A stretch of 64,000 bases of DNA from Lachnoclostridium edouardi (lineage in GTDB: Bacteria > Bacillota > Clostridia > Lachnospirales > Lachnospiraceae): positions 1,737,254 to 1,801,253 of the forward strand of contig NZ_OESQ01000001.1 in NCBI RefSeq assembly GCF_900240245.1, in the 5' to 3' direction. A model generated the notes under the pieces. It saw only the letters and a list, made by a program, of their open reading frames with translations. It searched no databases and had not been told where the DNA came from. This document shows, in pieces, positions 52,929-61,811 of the stretch; the first letter of the stretch is position 1, and each line of letters opens with the position of its first letter. Position numbers and translations under genes: made by a program.

Positions 52929-55541
52929 TTATTTGCCATAGTAAGCTTTCAGGTACATTTCCTTAATCTCGCTCATCAGAGGATATCTTGGGTTAGCGCC
53001 TGTACACTGATCATCAAACGCCTGCTCAACCATGTTGTCCAGAGTATCCAGGAAATATTTCTCATCTACGCCGTAATCCTTAATGCAGCTCTTAACGCCT
53101 ACTGCTTTCTTTAATTCTTCAATCTTCTCAATAAGCTTCTTTACTGCCTCTTCGTCGTTCTTAGCCTGGATGCCGCAGAATCTAGCGCACTCAGCATATC
53201 TTGCCATTGTATGAGGATACTGGTACTGGGAGAATGTTCCCATCTTTCTTGGGCACTCAGCGGAGTTAAATTCTACAACTAAAGAGATTAACAGCGCATT
53301 TGCAATACCGTGTGGCAGATGGTGGAAAGCGCCCAGTTTATGTGCCATGGAGTGACACACGCCTAAGAATGCATTTGCAAATGCCATACCTGCCATGCAG
53401 GAAGCGTCAGCCATTTTCTCACGGGCAATAGCGTTTGTACCATCATTATAACATGTAGGCAGATAATCGAATACATTTTTCATTGCTTTTAATGCAAGAC
53501 CATCTGTATAATCTGTTGCCATTACAGAAGCATATGCCTCTAATGCATGTGTAAGAACGTCCACGCCGGATGCGCTTGTCAGTCCTTTTGGCTGGCTCAT
53601 CATATTATCTGTATCTACGATTGCCATGTTTGGAAGCAGCTCATAGTCAGCCAGAGGATATTTTACTCCTGTTTCCTGATCTGTAATAACCGCGAATGGA
53701 GTTACCTCAGATCCTGTACCTGAAGATGTTGGAATAGCTACAAAGTATGCCTTCTCGCCCATCTTAGGGAATGTATAAACACGTTTTCTGATATCAATGA
53801 AACGCATTGCCATATCCTGAAAATCTACTTCCGGATGCTCGTACATTACCCACATAATCTTTCCTGCGTCCATTGCAGAACCGCCGCCCAGAGCTAAAAT
53901 TACGTCTGGCTGGAATGCTGTCATTGCCTTAGCGCCTTCCTGTGCGTTTGCAAGTGTAGGATCTGGCTGAACGTTGGAGAATACAGTGTAAACAATGCCA
54001 AGCTCATCTAATTTATCTGTAATTGGCTTTGTATAACCGTTCATGTAAAGGAAGCTGTCTGTTACAAGGAACGCTCTCTTCTTGCCTAAAACGTCCCTTA
54101 ATTCATTTAATGCTACAGGCATACAGCCTTTCTTAAAGTATACCTTTTCAGGAGTCCTTAACCACAGCATGTTTTCTCTCCTCTCTGCAACTGTCTTAAT
54201 GTTTAATAAGTGTTTAACGCCAACGTTCTCGGAAACAGAGTTGCCGCCCCAGGAACCGCATCCTAGAGTCAGAGATGGAGCTAATTTAAAGTTGTACAGA
54301 TCACCGATTCCGCCGTGGGAGGATGGTGTATTTACAAGAATACGGCAGGTCTTCATAGCCGCTGCATGTTTAGCCATTTTCTCCTGCTCATTTACATTTA
54401 CATAGAGAGAAGCTGTATGGCCGTAGCCGCCGTCTGCAACTAATCTTTCTGCTTTTACGATTGCCTCGTCAAATGTTTTTGCCTTGTACATAGCCAGTAC
54501 TGGGGATAATTTCTCATGGGCAAACTCTTCAGAAATATCTACGGATTCTACTTCGCCGATAATAATTTTTGTATCTACAGGAACATCCACTCCTGCTAAA
54601 GCAGCGATTGTGTGAGCAGACTGTCCTACGATTTTAGCGTTTAACGCGCCGTTGATCAGGATGGTCTTGCGCACCTTATCTAACTCGTCGCCTTTTAAGA
54701 AGTAGCAGCCTCTTGTCTCAAATTCCTTTTTCACTTCATTATAAATTGGCTCCAGAACTGTTACAGACTGCTCAGAAGCACAGATCATTCCGTTGTCAAA
54801 TGTCTTAGAATGAATAATAGAGTTTACAGCCATCTTAACGTCTGCTGTATCGTCAATAATAACAGGTGTATTACCGGCGCCAACGCCTAATGCAGGTTTG
54901 CCTGAAGAGTAAGCAGCCTTAACCATGCCGGGACCGCCTGTAGCCAGAATTGTGTCTGCGCCTCTCATAACCTCATTTGTTAAGTCCAGAGAAGGAACGT
55001 CAATCCATCCGATAATGCCCTCAGGAGCTCCTGCTTTTACTGCTGCGTCTAAAACAATTTTAGCAGCTGCAATTGTACAGCCCTTTGCACGTGGATGTGG
55101 GGAAATGATAATTGCGTTTCTGGTTTTTAAAGCAATCAGAGTTTTAAAGATTGCTGTTGAAGTCGGGTTAGTTGTAGGAATAACTGCTGCAATAAGGCCG
55201 ATTGGCTCTGCAATTTTCTTAATTCCAAATGCTTTGTCTTCTTCTACTACGCCGCATGTTTTTGTATGCTTATAAGCGTTGTAAATGTATTCTGCAGCAT
55301 AGTTATTTTTAATAACCTTATCTTCCACTACGCCCATGCCTGTCTCTTCAACAGCCATTTTAGCCAGCGGAATTCTCATCTGGTTTGCCGCCTTTGCTGC
55401 TTCAAAAAAGATTTTGTCCACCTGCTCCTGTGTGTAGGTAGCAAAAACCTTCTGTGCCTCTCTCATTGCATTCATTTTCGCGATTAATGCGTCCACGCTG
55501 TCAATGATTTCCGGTACCTGTACTTCTTTTCCCTTTGCCAT
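52929..55541 (-). CDS. adhE: Bifunctional acetaldehyde-CoA/alcohol dehydrogenase AdhE
   Basis: An 870-residue fusion. Residues about 1-450 form the CoA-acylating aldehyde dehydrogenase with the catalytic Cys in FDNGMICASEQ; residues about 460-870 form the iron-dependent alcohol dehydrogenase with GGGSAMDAGK, DVLTHALEAY and FHHLPHG, whose histidines hold the iron. It reduces acetyl-CoA to ethanol in two NADH-using steps and usually forms spirosomes. CAGGAGGG precedes the ATG. Upstream there is a strong promoter and a Rex-like operator, fitting control by the NADH/NAD+ ratio. Confidence 0.97.
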   Translation of the reverse strand: MAKGKEVQVPEIIDSVDALIAKMNAMREAQKVFATYTQEQVDKIFFEAAKAANQMRIPLAKMAVEETGMGVVEDKVIKNNYAAEYIYNAYKHTKTCGVVEEDKAFGIKKIAEPIGLIAAVIPTTNPTSTAIFKTLIALKTRNAIIISPHPRAKGCTIAAAKIVLDAAVKAGAPEGIIGWIDVPSLDLTNEVMRGADTILATGGPGMVKAAYSSGKPALGVGAGNTPVIIDDTADVKMAVNSIIHSKTFDNGMICASEQSVTVLEPIYNEVKKEFETRGCYFLKGDELDKVRKTILINGALNAKIVGQSAHTIAALAGVDVPVDTKIIIGEVESVDISEEFAHEKLSPVLAMYKAKTFDEAIVKAERLVADGGYGHTASLYVNVNEQEKMAKHAAAMKTCRILVNTPSSHGGIGDLYNFKLAPSLTLGCGSWGGNSVSENVGVKHLLNIKTVAERRENMLWLRTPEKVYFKKGCMPVALNELRDVLGKKRAFLVTDSFLYMNGYTKPITDKLDELGIVYTVFSNVQPDPTLANAQEGAKAMTAFQPDVILALGGGSAMDAGKIMWVMYEHPEVDFQDMAMRFIDIRKRVYTFPKMGEKAYFVAIPTSSGTGSEVTPFAVITDQETGVKYPLADYELLPNMAIVDTDNMMSQPKGLTSASGVDVLTHALEAYASVMATDYTDGLALKAMKNVFDYLPTCYNDGTNAIAREKMADASCMAGMAFANAFLGVCHSMAHKLGAFHHLPHGIANALLISLVVEFNSAECPRKMGTFSQYQYPHTMARYAECARFCGIQAKNDEEAVKKLIEKIEELKKAVGVKSCIKDYGVDEKYFLDTLDNMVEQAFDDQCTGANPRYPLMSEIKEMYLKAYYGK

Positions 55542-55585
55542 GATTTACCCTCCTGAGATTTATTATTAACACTATTGTAACTTCT

Positions 55586-55603
55586 TCGTTATTTATTTAA
55601 CGA
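55586..55603 (-). promoter_or_regulatory. Rex-like operator for adhE
   Basis: TCGTTATTTATTTAACGA is an 18-base sequence with perfect 6-base inverted arms. It differs from the clostridial Rex consensus TTGTTAANNNNTTAACAA at three positions, two of them symmetric. It begins four bases downstream of the -10 element, at the expected start of transcription, where a repressor would block polymerase. Confidence 0.6.
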
Positions 55604-55607
55604 TTCA

Positions 55608-55636
55608 ATTATACCATCACGTTAAAAAAATATCAA
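55608..55636 (-). promoter_or_regulatory. Promoter of adhE
   Basis: On the minus strand TTGATA (55636-55631) and TATAAT (55613-55608) are exactly 17 bases apart. The leader before the ATG at 55541 is about 60 bases long. Confidence 0.8.
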
Positions 55637-55730
55637 TTATAAGAATATTAAATTTTTATATAAGAAATATAATGTTTTTTGTGTATTTTGCCCCTATATC
55701 TTTTCTATCTTCCCCTCCCGCCTCTTTAAC

Positions 55731-55759
55731 TTGGAGCTGTTTCTTGTAAATACTATACG
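55731..55759 (+). promoter_or_regulatory. Candidate promoter of the symporter/carbamoylase operon
   Basis: TTGGAG at 55731-55736 and TATACG at 55754-55759 are 17 bases apart. It would give a leader of roughly 155 bases that includes two hairpins. Confidence 0.45.
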
Positions 55760-55859
55760 TGATTATGTGCAAAAAGTCTATATATAACAGGTTACTTTCA
55801 GCACAAACAACACTGTAGAACAAAGCGAAATGAATTACACTAAAACTATCAAAAAGACG

Positions 55860-55900
55860 TTGGCAGCGTTACTGCCAATACTCAGGCGTTTCATGCCTGA
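55860..55900 (+). promoter_or_regulatory. Tandem hairpins in the leader of the symporter gene
   Basis: Hairpin one is TTGGCAG-CGTTA-CTGCCAA (55860-55878) and hairpin two TCAGGC-GTTTCAT-GCCTGA (55882-55900), separated by three bases and both carrying CGTT at the loop. They end ten bases before AGGAGG at 55911-55916. Neither has a T-run. They do not fit a riboswitch class I know; the loops are not the ACGR loops of the guanidine-II type. Confidence 0.5.
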
Positions 55901-55922
55901 AGCAAATAATAGGAGGATGTAT

Positions 55923-57179
55923 ATGGGAACAGAAAAAAGCAGTAAGAAAAAGTTGTCTATGACAACGCAGATTTTAATTGCTACCATAGGGGGTATTGTT
56001 TTTGGCTCTGTAGTGGGTCCCTGGGCTGCAAACTTAAAGTTTATAGGCGATATTTTTATGCGCCTGATTCAAATGTCTGTAGTGATTCTTGTAATGTCCG
56101 CCGTAGCAGTGGCTATTGGCTCACAGCAGGGAAAAAGCGTGGGAAAAATGGGGTTCCACACCTTTAAATGGATTTTTATTTTTACTCTTTTTGCCGCAGT
56201 TTTAGGTTATGTTTTATGTCAGATTATAAAACCTGGCGTAGGTATTACAATTGTAAATCCTACAGAGGTCAGTGAGGTGGCTATGTCCGGAAGCTTCCAG
56301 GATACTCTTTTAGGATTCTTTTCTACTAATATTATTGCATCCATGGCTGCCGGAAATATGGTTCCGTGTATTATTTTCGCAATTATTTTTGGTCTGGCAT
56401 GCAGCGTTTATACTTCCACCTCTGGGGACGATATTATTCTCCGCTGGCTGAAAGGTATAAACGGAGTGGTGCTGAACATTATTAAAATGGTTATGAAGCT
56501 GGCTCCTATAGGCGTGTTCTGTCTCCTTGCCAATATATCCGGAGCTATTGGCTTTAAAGTAGTACTTCCTATGATAAAGTTTTTAGCCTGTCTTGCTATT
56601 GGAGATTTAATTATGCTGATCGTATATCTTCCTCTGGCAGGATTCCGCTGCAAGGTTAATCCTCTTGCCATGCCAAAGAAATTTCTGAAAGTATCTATGC
56701 TGGCAATGACTACTACTTCCTCTGCTATTTGTCTGCCTACTAAAATGGAAGACTCTGTAACTAAATTCGGCGTCAGCCGCCGCATATCTGACTTTGTAGG
56801 TCCTATAACAATGTCCATGAACAGCAACGGAGCAGCTCTCTGCGATCTTTGTTATGTCTGTTTTTTAAGTCAGGCATGTAATGTAACCTTGACAACTCCT
56901 CAGATCATTATGGCTGTCTGCCTGGCTATTATGTTGTGTCTGGGAACTATTACTGTACCAGGCGGCGCTGTAGTTACTATGACTTTCCTCGCCACCTCTC
57001 TGGGACTTCCTGTTGAAGCTATCGGCCTGCTTCTGGCTATTGACTGGTTCTCAGGAATGTTCCGTACTTTGTTAAATGTAGACGCAGATATTATTATAGC
57101 CATGTTGGTTGCCAATGCAGAAGGCGAGCTTGACAGGGATGTTTTCAATGAAGTTAAAACTGTAGATTATATTGCATAA
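55923..57179 (+). CDS. Dicarboxylate/amino acid:cation symporter (DAACS/GltP-like)
   Basis: A 418-residue membrane carrier with about eight helices and two re-entrant hairpins. TTTSSAICLPTKME near residue 265 and the MSMNSNGAALCDL segment near 300 hold the serine-rich and NxxG-type substrate and Na+ motifs of the family. It should import an acidic or neutral amino acid or dicarboxylate. The ATG at 55923 lies six bases from AGGAGG; the in-frame ATG at 55917 touches it and the frame upstream crosses the hairpins. It leads an operon with carbamoylase-type hydrolases, so it may carry an N-carbamoyl or related amino acid. Confidence 0.88.
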   Translation: MGTEKSSKKKLSMTTQILIATIGGIVFGSVVGPWAANLKFIGDIFMRLIQMSVVILVMSAVAVAIGSQQGKSVGKMGFHTFKWIFIFTLFAAVLGYVLCQIIKPGVGITIVNPTEVSEVAMSGSFQDTLLGFFSTNIIASMAAGNMVPCIIFAIIFGLACSVYTSTSGDDIILRWLKGINGVVLNIIKMVMKLAPIGVFCLLANISGAIGFKVVLPMIKFLACLAIGDLIMLIVYLPLAGFRCKVNPLAMPKKFLKVSMLAMTTTSSAICLPTKMEDSVTKFGVSRRISDFVGPITMSMNSNGAALCDLCYVCFLSQACNVTLTTPQIIMAVCLAIMLCLGTITVPGGAVVTMTFLATSLGLPVEAIGLLLAIDWFSGMFRTLLNVDADIIIAMLVANAEGELDRDVFNEVKTVDYIA

Positions 57180-57203
57180 TTTTAATAAAGGAGTTATGAT
57201 TTT

Positions 57204-58436
57204 ATGACAGTGAACAAAGAACGTATTTTTAAAAGACTGACTGAGCTGGGAGAAATAGGAAAAAAGGAAGACGGTATTTATTGTATGGCTCTTTCAGAGG
57301 AAGAAAATAAGGCCCATAAGCTAGTTAAACAGTATATGCTGGAGGCTGGAATGACAGTAAAAACAGATGCTGCCGGAAATCTGATGGGCAGAAGGGAGGG
57401 CGCCAACCCTAACGCTCCTGTTGTAATGACCGGATCTCACATTGACACCGTTTACGGCGGCGGCATTTTTGACGGAAGGCTTGGAGTGATTGGAGGGATT
57501 GAGGCCGTCCAGGTAATGAATGAAAATAACATTCAGACAGAATGCCCTATTGAGGTAGTGGCATACAGAGATGAGGAGGGCACCAGATTTTTAGGCTCCT
57601 ACTCAGGAGCCAGGTTCCGCACAGGACGTCCTCTCCCTGGAATTTTAGACCACGTGGACAGAGACGGAATCTCTGTCAGGGAGGCTTTAAAGGCCTGCGG
57701 TATTGATCCTGACCATGTAACAGAGGCCGCCCTTCCTAAAGGCTATGCAAAAGCTCATTTAGAATTACATATTGAACAGGGCGCCGTGCTGGAAAGCAAA
57801 GGGTTGGCTGTAGGAGTTGTTACTGGAATATGCACCCAGATCAGAGGCGAGTATGTGATTACAGGCCAGGCGTCTCATGCTGGAACTACTCCTCTTCCTT
57901 TAAGAAAAGACGCTTTATGCGCAGCTTCTGAAGCGGTTCTAGCCATTGAAGATGAAACTGCCAAAGAAGGTCAGTGCGTAGCTACTGTAGGGCAGATTAC
58001 TGTAGAGCCAGGCGGCGTAAATATTGTTCCTGGAAAAGCAAAATTCAGTTTGGATATTCGTCATCAGAAGCTGGAAGTAAGAGACGCTCTCTTAGAGAAA
58101 ATTAATGCGCGCATTGGCGAGATCTGCAGGCGGAGAGGCTTAGAGTGGAAATTCACTGTTTTATCTAAGGATCTTCAGATGAAGCCATGTGCAGAGGAAA
58201 TCCAGGAGCTTATCGCCCAGTCCTGTGAAGAAGCAGGATATCCTGTATACCGTATGCCAAGCGGCGCCGGCCACGACTCCGGTTCATTTGTAGACTTCTG
58301 CCCTATGGGTATGATTTTCATAAGATCTAAGGACGGACTTAGCCACAACGGGGCAGAATACAGCTCCCCTGAAGATTGTCAGGCAGGAACAGATATATTA
58401 TTCAGAACTATGTTGAAGCTCAGCCAAAAAATATAA
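57204..58436 (+). CDS. M20 family carbamoylase/allantoate amidohydrolase-like hydrolase, copy 1
   Basis: A 410-residue zinc hydrolase of the hydantoinase/carbamoylase group. Metal motifs are TGSHIDTVYGGGIFDGRLGV (His near 79 and Asp near 90), YRDEEGTRF (Glu pair near 123), and LELHIEQG; GAGHDSG near 352 completes the site. Family members cleave N-carbamoyl amino acids, allantoate or ureidoglycine. It follows the symporter by 24 bases. The paralogue at 60567 shares all these motifs. The exact substrate is not readable. Confidence 0.87.
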   Translation: MTVNKERIFKRLTELGEIGKKEDGIYCMALSEEENKAHKLVKQYMLEAGMTVKTDAAGNLMGRREGANPNAPVVMTGSHIDTVYGGGIFDGRLGVIGGIEAVQVMNENNIQTECPIEVVAYRDEEGTRFLGSYSGARFRTGRPLPGILDHVDRDGISVREALKACGIDPDHVTEAALPKGYAKAHLELHIEQGAVLESKGLAVGVVTGICTQIRGEYVITGQASHAGTTPLPLRKDALCAASEAVLAIEDETAKEGQCVATVGQITVEPGGVNIVPGKAKFSLDIRHQKLEVRDALLEKINARIGEICRRRGLEWKFTVLSKDLQMKPCAEEIQELIAQSCEEAGYPVYRMPSGAGHDSGSFVDFCPMGMIFIRSKDGLSHNGAEYSSPEDCQAGTDILFRTMLKLSQKI

Positions 58437-58452
58437 AATAAAGGAGATTATT

Positions 58453-58887
58453 ATGAAAAAGATTAAAATTACATCTGGAGCATACACATTTATTGCAAGA
58501 CTGGAAGAAGAAAAATCACCAGAATCCTGCCGCTGGCTTTTATCCATGCTTCCCTGGACAGATTCTATGATTCACGTGTCCTGGAGCGGCAACGCCTGCT
58601 TTTTCAGACTTCAGGACAGGGCCTGGTCTGTGCCTTATGAAGGCAGTCCCATTCGCTTTCCTTCCAAGGGAGAAGTGCTTTTGTACCCCGGCAACCAGCC
58701 GGACCTGCAAATGGGCGGAGAGCTTTACTTTGCCTGGGGACCTAATGCATTTTCCTGCGGCAACGGCAATTTATCAGGAAACCACGTTTTAACTATTGAA
58801 TCCGGATTAGAGAACCTGGAGGAATTCGGAAAGAAGGTTCATATTGAGGGCCATCAGGAAACAAAGCTTGAATTAATAGAAAAATAA
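58453..58887 (+). CDS. DUF3830 (cyclophilin-like) protein
   Basis: A 144-residue beta-rich protein with the DUF3830 pattern: RLEEEKSPESCRWLLSMLPW at the start, HVSWSGNACFF near 38-48, and PGNQPDLQMGGELYFAWG near 77-95. The fold is cyclophilin-like, and the function is unknown. Genes of this family are often found beside amidase and hydrolase genes. It starts 16 bases after the first carbamoylase gene and shares its operon. A role as a small-molecule binding or accessory factor is possible but unproven. Confidence 0.75.
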   Translation: MKKIKITSGAYTFIARLEEEKSPESCRWLLSMLPWTDSMIHVSWSGNACFFRLQDRAWSVPYEGSPIRFPSKGEVLLYPGNQPDLQMGGELYFAWGPNAFSCGNGNLSGNHVLTIESGLENLEEFGKKVHIEGHQETKLELIEK

Positions 58888-58909
58888 TTTTTCTAACAAG
58901 AGGTTTCCT

Positions 58910-60574
58910 ATGCTTACAGTGCGCCAACTTATTTCATTGCCTGAATTAAATAGTATTTCCTGCGCTGCAGCTGAAAGTCTTTTAGATACTCCGGTGTCCG
59001 GCTGCAGCGTGATGGAAACTGCAGAATCTATCAGATGGGTTAAAAAACAGGAGCTTGTTATTACCAGCGGGATTATGTTTCAAAACGATGAGCCTCTGCA
59101 AAGACGCGTTGTTGTAGAGTTAAAAGAATGCGGCTGTTCTGCTCTGGGTATAAAGACAAGAGAATTTTTAAAAGAAATTCCTCAGGCCATGATAGATGAA
59201 GCTGAAAAACAGCAGCTGCCTTTACTTGATATTCCATTTTACTACTCCTTTTCCCAGATCAGCAAATCTGTGTATTACCACTTATTCCAGCAGTCCCTTT
59301 CTGATGCCCAGTCAGAAGATATATTTATAGAAGGATTAAGCGCCTTATTTTTTCATCACCAGGGTTTAGATGAAATGGTTAAGAAAATTTTTGCAGATAT
59401 AGGCTATACTGTTTTAATAACAGATTTTCAATATAATATTATCTCCCTTTACACTTCCGATGAATACAGCAGCGTATTTCAAAAAGGAATTAACACTAGA
59501 CTGGAGCCTGTATGGAACAGCAATTTTTTCACTGGCAGCGGCAAAAACGACAGCTCTATTTTCCGATATTGCAACTTTAATATTGACGACAGCCCATACC
59601 GTTTTCTCGTATGTCCTATTCCCGACTACCATGGATTTATTTGTATTCCCATAGATCAGGGAAAGCTGGAACCCTGGCTGCAGAAGCTTATACAAAAAAG
59701 CAGCCCTATTATCGCTCTGGAACTGGCCAGAGGCGACAATGTGCGCCAGCAAAGCAGCCATGACTTTTTTCTGGATTTTTTAAGAGAAGATACGCAAAAG
59801 GGAGAGATGGAGATTATTAAACTATGTAATATTTACGGGTTCCCTTACCAGTATCAAAGAGTATGTATTATCTTCCAGACGAACCATACAAAAAGCAGCT
59901 ATGCAAAGGAGAAAATGAAAACCTCCTTCAGCCAGCTGATAGCTAGGGAATGGGGAGATACTGTGCTGTCCTATCTTTGCGCAGGTACAAATATTACAGC
60001 TGCATTTTTACTATTTAAAAACAATACCAGCCCCATTCAGGCCCAAAAGGCGGCCTACAGATCTGCCTCTTTATTTACAGAGCAATGTCAGGCAGACCAA
60101 ATTTATATATCAGCCGGAATCAGCAGATGCCATAAAGGCGTTTCTACTATCAGAACTGCATTTTCAGAAAGTATGGAAGCTTTGGAGATGAGAAGGAAAA
60201 TTAAAAACAGGGAACAGGTTTTTCAGTATGAGGACGCCTGGGTTTATCATGTTCTTTCCAGACTTTCCAGAGATGAATTAATAGATATATGCAGAAATAG
60301 AATTAGAATTTTAGTGGACTATGATAATAAGAATCACACTGATTTAACTGAAACCTTAAAGGAATATTATGACAGTCACTTTAATATTTCCACAGCTTCA
60401 GAAAAGTTGTTTATACACAGAAATACTATGCGCCAGAGACTAGAAAAAATCAGCCAGCTGCTTTTTGTCAGCGCCGATTTATCAGACTGCGGATATTCTT
60501 TGTATCTGGAACTATCTGCGTGGGAGTTATTAAAGAATCTGGAAAAGGGAGACAGCAGAATAACAAATGATTGA
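58910..60574 (+). CDS. PucR-family transcriptional regulator
   Basis: A 554-residue regulator. The N-terminal PucR domain spans about 1-125 (TVRQLISLPEL at the start), a middle GGDEF-like CdaR-type domain lies near 290-430, and a C-terminal helix-turn-helix (about 485-545, FNISTASEKLFIHRNTMRQRLEKI) is of the HTH_30 type. In Bacillus, PucR controls purine and ureide breakdown. Here it lies between two carbamoylase-like genes and overlaps the second by eight bases, so it very likely senses an intermediate of this pathway. Start ATG 58910 follows AAGAGG. Confidence 0.87.
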   Translation: MLTVRQLISLPELNSISCAAAESLLDTPVSGCSVMETAESIRWVKKQELVITSGIMFQNDEPLQRRVVVELKECGCSALGIKTREFLKEIPQAMIDEAEKQQLPLLDIPFYYSFSQISKSVYYHLFQQSLSDAQSEDIFIEGLSALFFHHQGLDEMVKKIFADIGYTVLITDFQYNIISLYTSDEYSSVFQKGINTRLEPVWNSNFFTGSGKNDSSIFRYCNFNIDDSPYRFLVCPIPDYHGFICIPIDQGKLEPWLQKLIQKSSPIIALELARGDNVRQQSSHDFFLDFLREDTQKGEMEIIKLCNIYGFPYQYQRVCIIFQTNHTKSSYAKEKMKTSFSQLIAREWGDTVLSYLCAGTNITAAFLLFKNNTSPIQAQKAAYRSASLFTEQCQADQIYISAGISRCHKGVSTIRTAFSESMEALEMRRKIKNREQVFQYEDAWVYHVLSRLSRDELIDICRNRIRILVDYDNKNHTDLTETLKEYYDSHFNISTASEKLFIHRNTMRQRLEKISQLLFVSADLSDCGYSLYLELSAWELLKNLEKGDSRITND

Positions 60575-61811
60575 CGGAAACAGACTTTATAAACGTATTT
60601 ACGAATTAGGGCAAATCGGCCAGAGGGAGGACGGCGGCCTTTATTGTCTGGCTCTTACAACTATAGAGATGACTACCTTAAAAATGGTGGAGCATTACAT
60701 GGAAAAAGCCGGGCTGCAGGTAAGATATGATCAGGCCGGCAATTTAATCGGCCGTCTGGAGGGCGCAGATCCTGCCGCCTCTGTGGTTATGACCGGCTCT
60801 CATGTGGACAGTGTGTACGGCGGCGGTATTTTCGACGGACGATTAGGTGTTTTAGGGGGCATTGAAGCTGTATCTGCCATTAAAAAATTGAATATTCCTC
60901 ATAAACATCCCATTGAAGTATGTGTATTCCGGGATCAGGAGGGCGTCCGCTTCAGCGGTTCCTACTGTGGTTCAGGTTTTATGGTAGGCCAGAAGAAAAG
61001 GGACACCCTTCTTTGCATCGACAAACAGGGGGTAACTATTGAGGAAGCTTTAAGACGGCTTACAATTAACCCGGAAAAAGTGTGGGAGGCCAGGCTTCCT
61101 GAGGGGTATGCCAAGGCATTTGTAGAGCTTCACATTGAACAGGGACGTGTTTTAGAGCGGGCGGGAATGCCAGTGGGAATTGTTACGGGAATTCAGTCTC
61201 AGCTAAGAGGTAAGTTTATTTTTACTGGCCAGTCGTCTCACGGAGGCACTGTTAAAATGGAGGACCGCCACGACGCTCTCATGGCAGCCGCTGAGGTGAT
61301 GCTGGAGCTGGAGAAAACAGCGAGACAGAAAAAAACATCAGTAATTACTATTGGTTGTGTGGAGGTGCTGCCCGGCAGTGTGAATACAGTTCCCGGTTTA
61401 GTGGAGTTTACTGTAGATGTAAGGGATGAGTCTGCCCAGGTTCGGGACAGCATTATTAGAAAATCCTGCCAAGTAGGCCAGGAAATCTGCAGCCGCAGAG
61501 GGGTAGATATGGAATTTTATCCTTTCAGTGCAGGAAATAACTGGGTGTCCTGCAGTCAGCTGGTTCAGTCTGCCATTAAGGACTCTGTAATTGAAAATAA
61601 TATTTCGCCTTATTATATTGCCAGCATGGCCGGCCATGACAGCACCAGATTCGGCTCTTTTTGTCCCATGGGAATGATCTTTGTCCGCTCCAAAGGAGGC
61701 CTTAGCTTCTGCAAAGAAGAATGGAGCAGTCAAACCGACTGCACTTTAGGCGCAGAGGTTCTTTGCTCCACTTTAATCAAACTATCTCAGGATCATGGCA
61801 GCACACCTTAA
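60567..61811 (+). CDS. M20 family carbamoylase/allantoate amidohydrolase-like hydrolase, copy 2
   Basis: A 414-residue paralogue of the 57204 gene. Metal residues lie in TGSHVDSVYGGGIFDGRLGV, FRDQEGVRF, VELHIEQG and AGHDSTRFG. In the second motif Asp-Glu-Glu is Asp-Gln-Glu here; the neighbour copy has DEEG. One catalytic or metal-bridging position may therefore differ, suggesting a changed substrate. It overlaps the pucR end by eight bases and converges with the DeoR-type gene, overlapping its end by four bases. Confidence 0.86.
   Translation: MIDGNRLYKRIYELGQIGQREDGGLYCLALTTIEMTTLKMVEHYMEKAGLQVRYDQAGNLIGRLEGADPAASVVMTGSHVDSVYGGGIFDGRLGVLGGIEAVSAIKKLNIPHKHPIEVCVFRDQEGVRFSGSYCGSGFMVGQKKRDTLLCIDKQGVTIEEALRRLTINPEKVWEARLPEGYAKAFVELHIEQGRVLERAGMPVGIVTGIQSQLRGKFIFTGQSSHGGTVKMEDRHDALMAAAEVMLELEKTARQKKTSVITIGCVEVLPGSVNTVPGLVEFTVDVRDESAQVRDSIIRKSCQVGQEICSRRGVDMEFYPFSAGNNWVSCSQLVQSAIKDSVIENNISPYYIASMAGHDSTRFGSFCPMGMIFVRSKGGLSFCKEEWSSQTDCTLGAEVLCSTLIKLSQDHGSTP

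Noticed and set aside
55860..55900. Guanidine-II (mini-ykkC) riboswitch
   Set aside because: The two-hairpin layout fits, but the ACGR loops that define it are missing.
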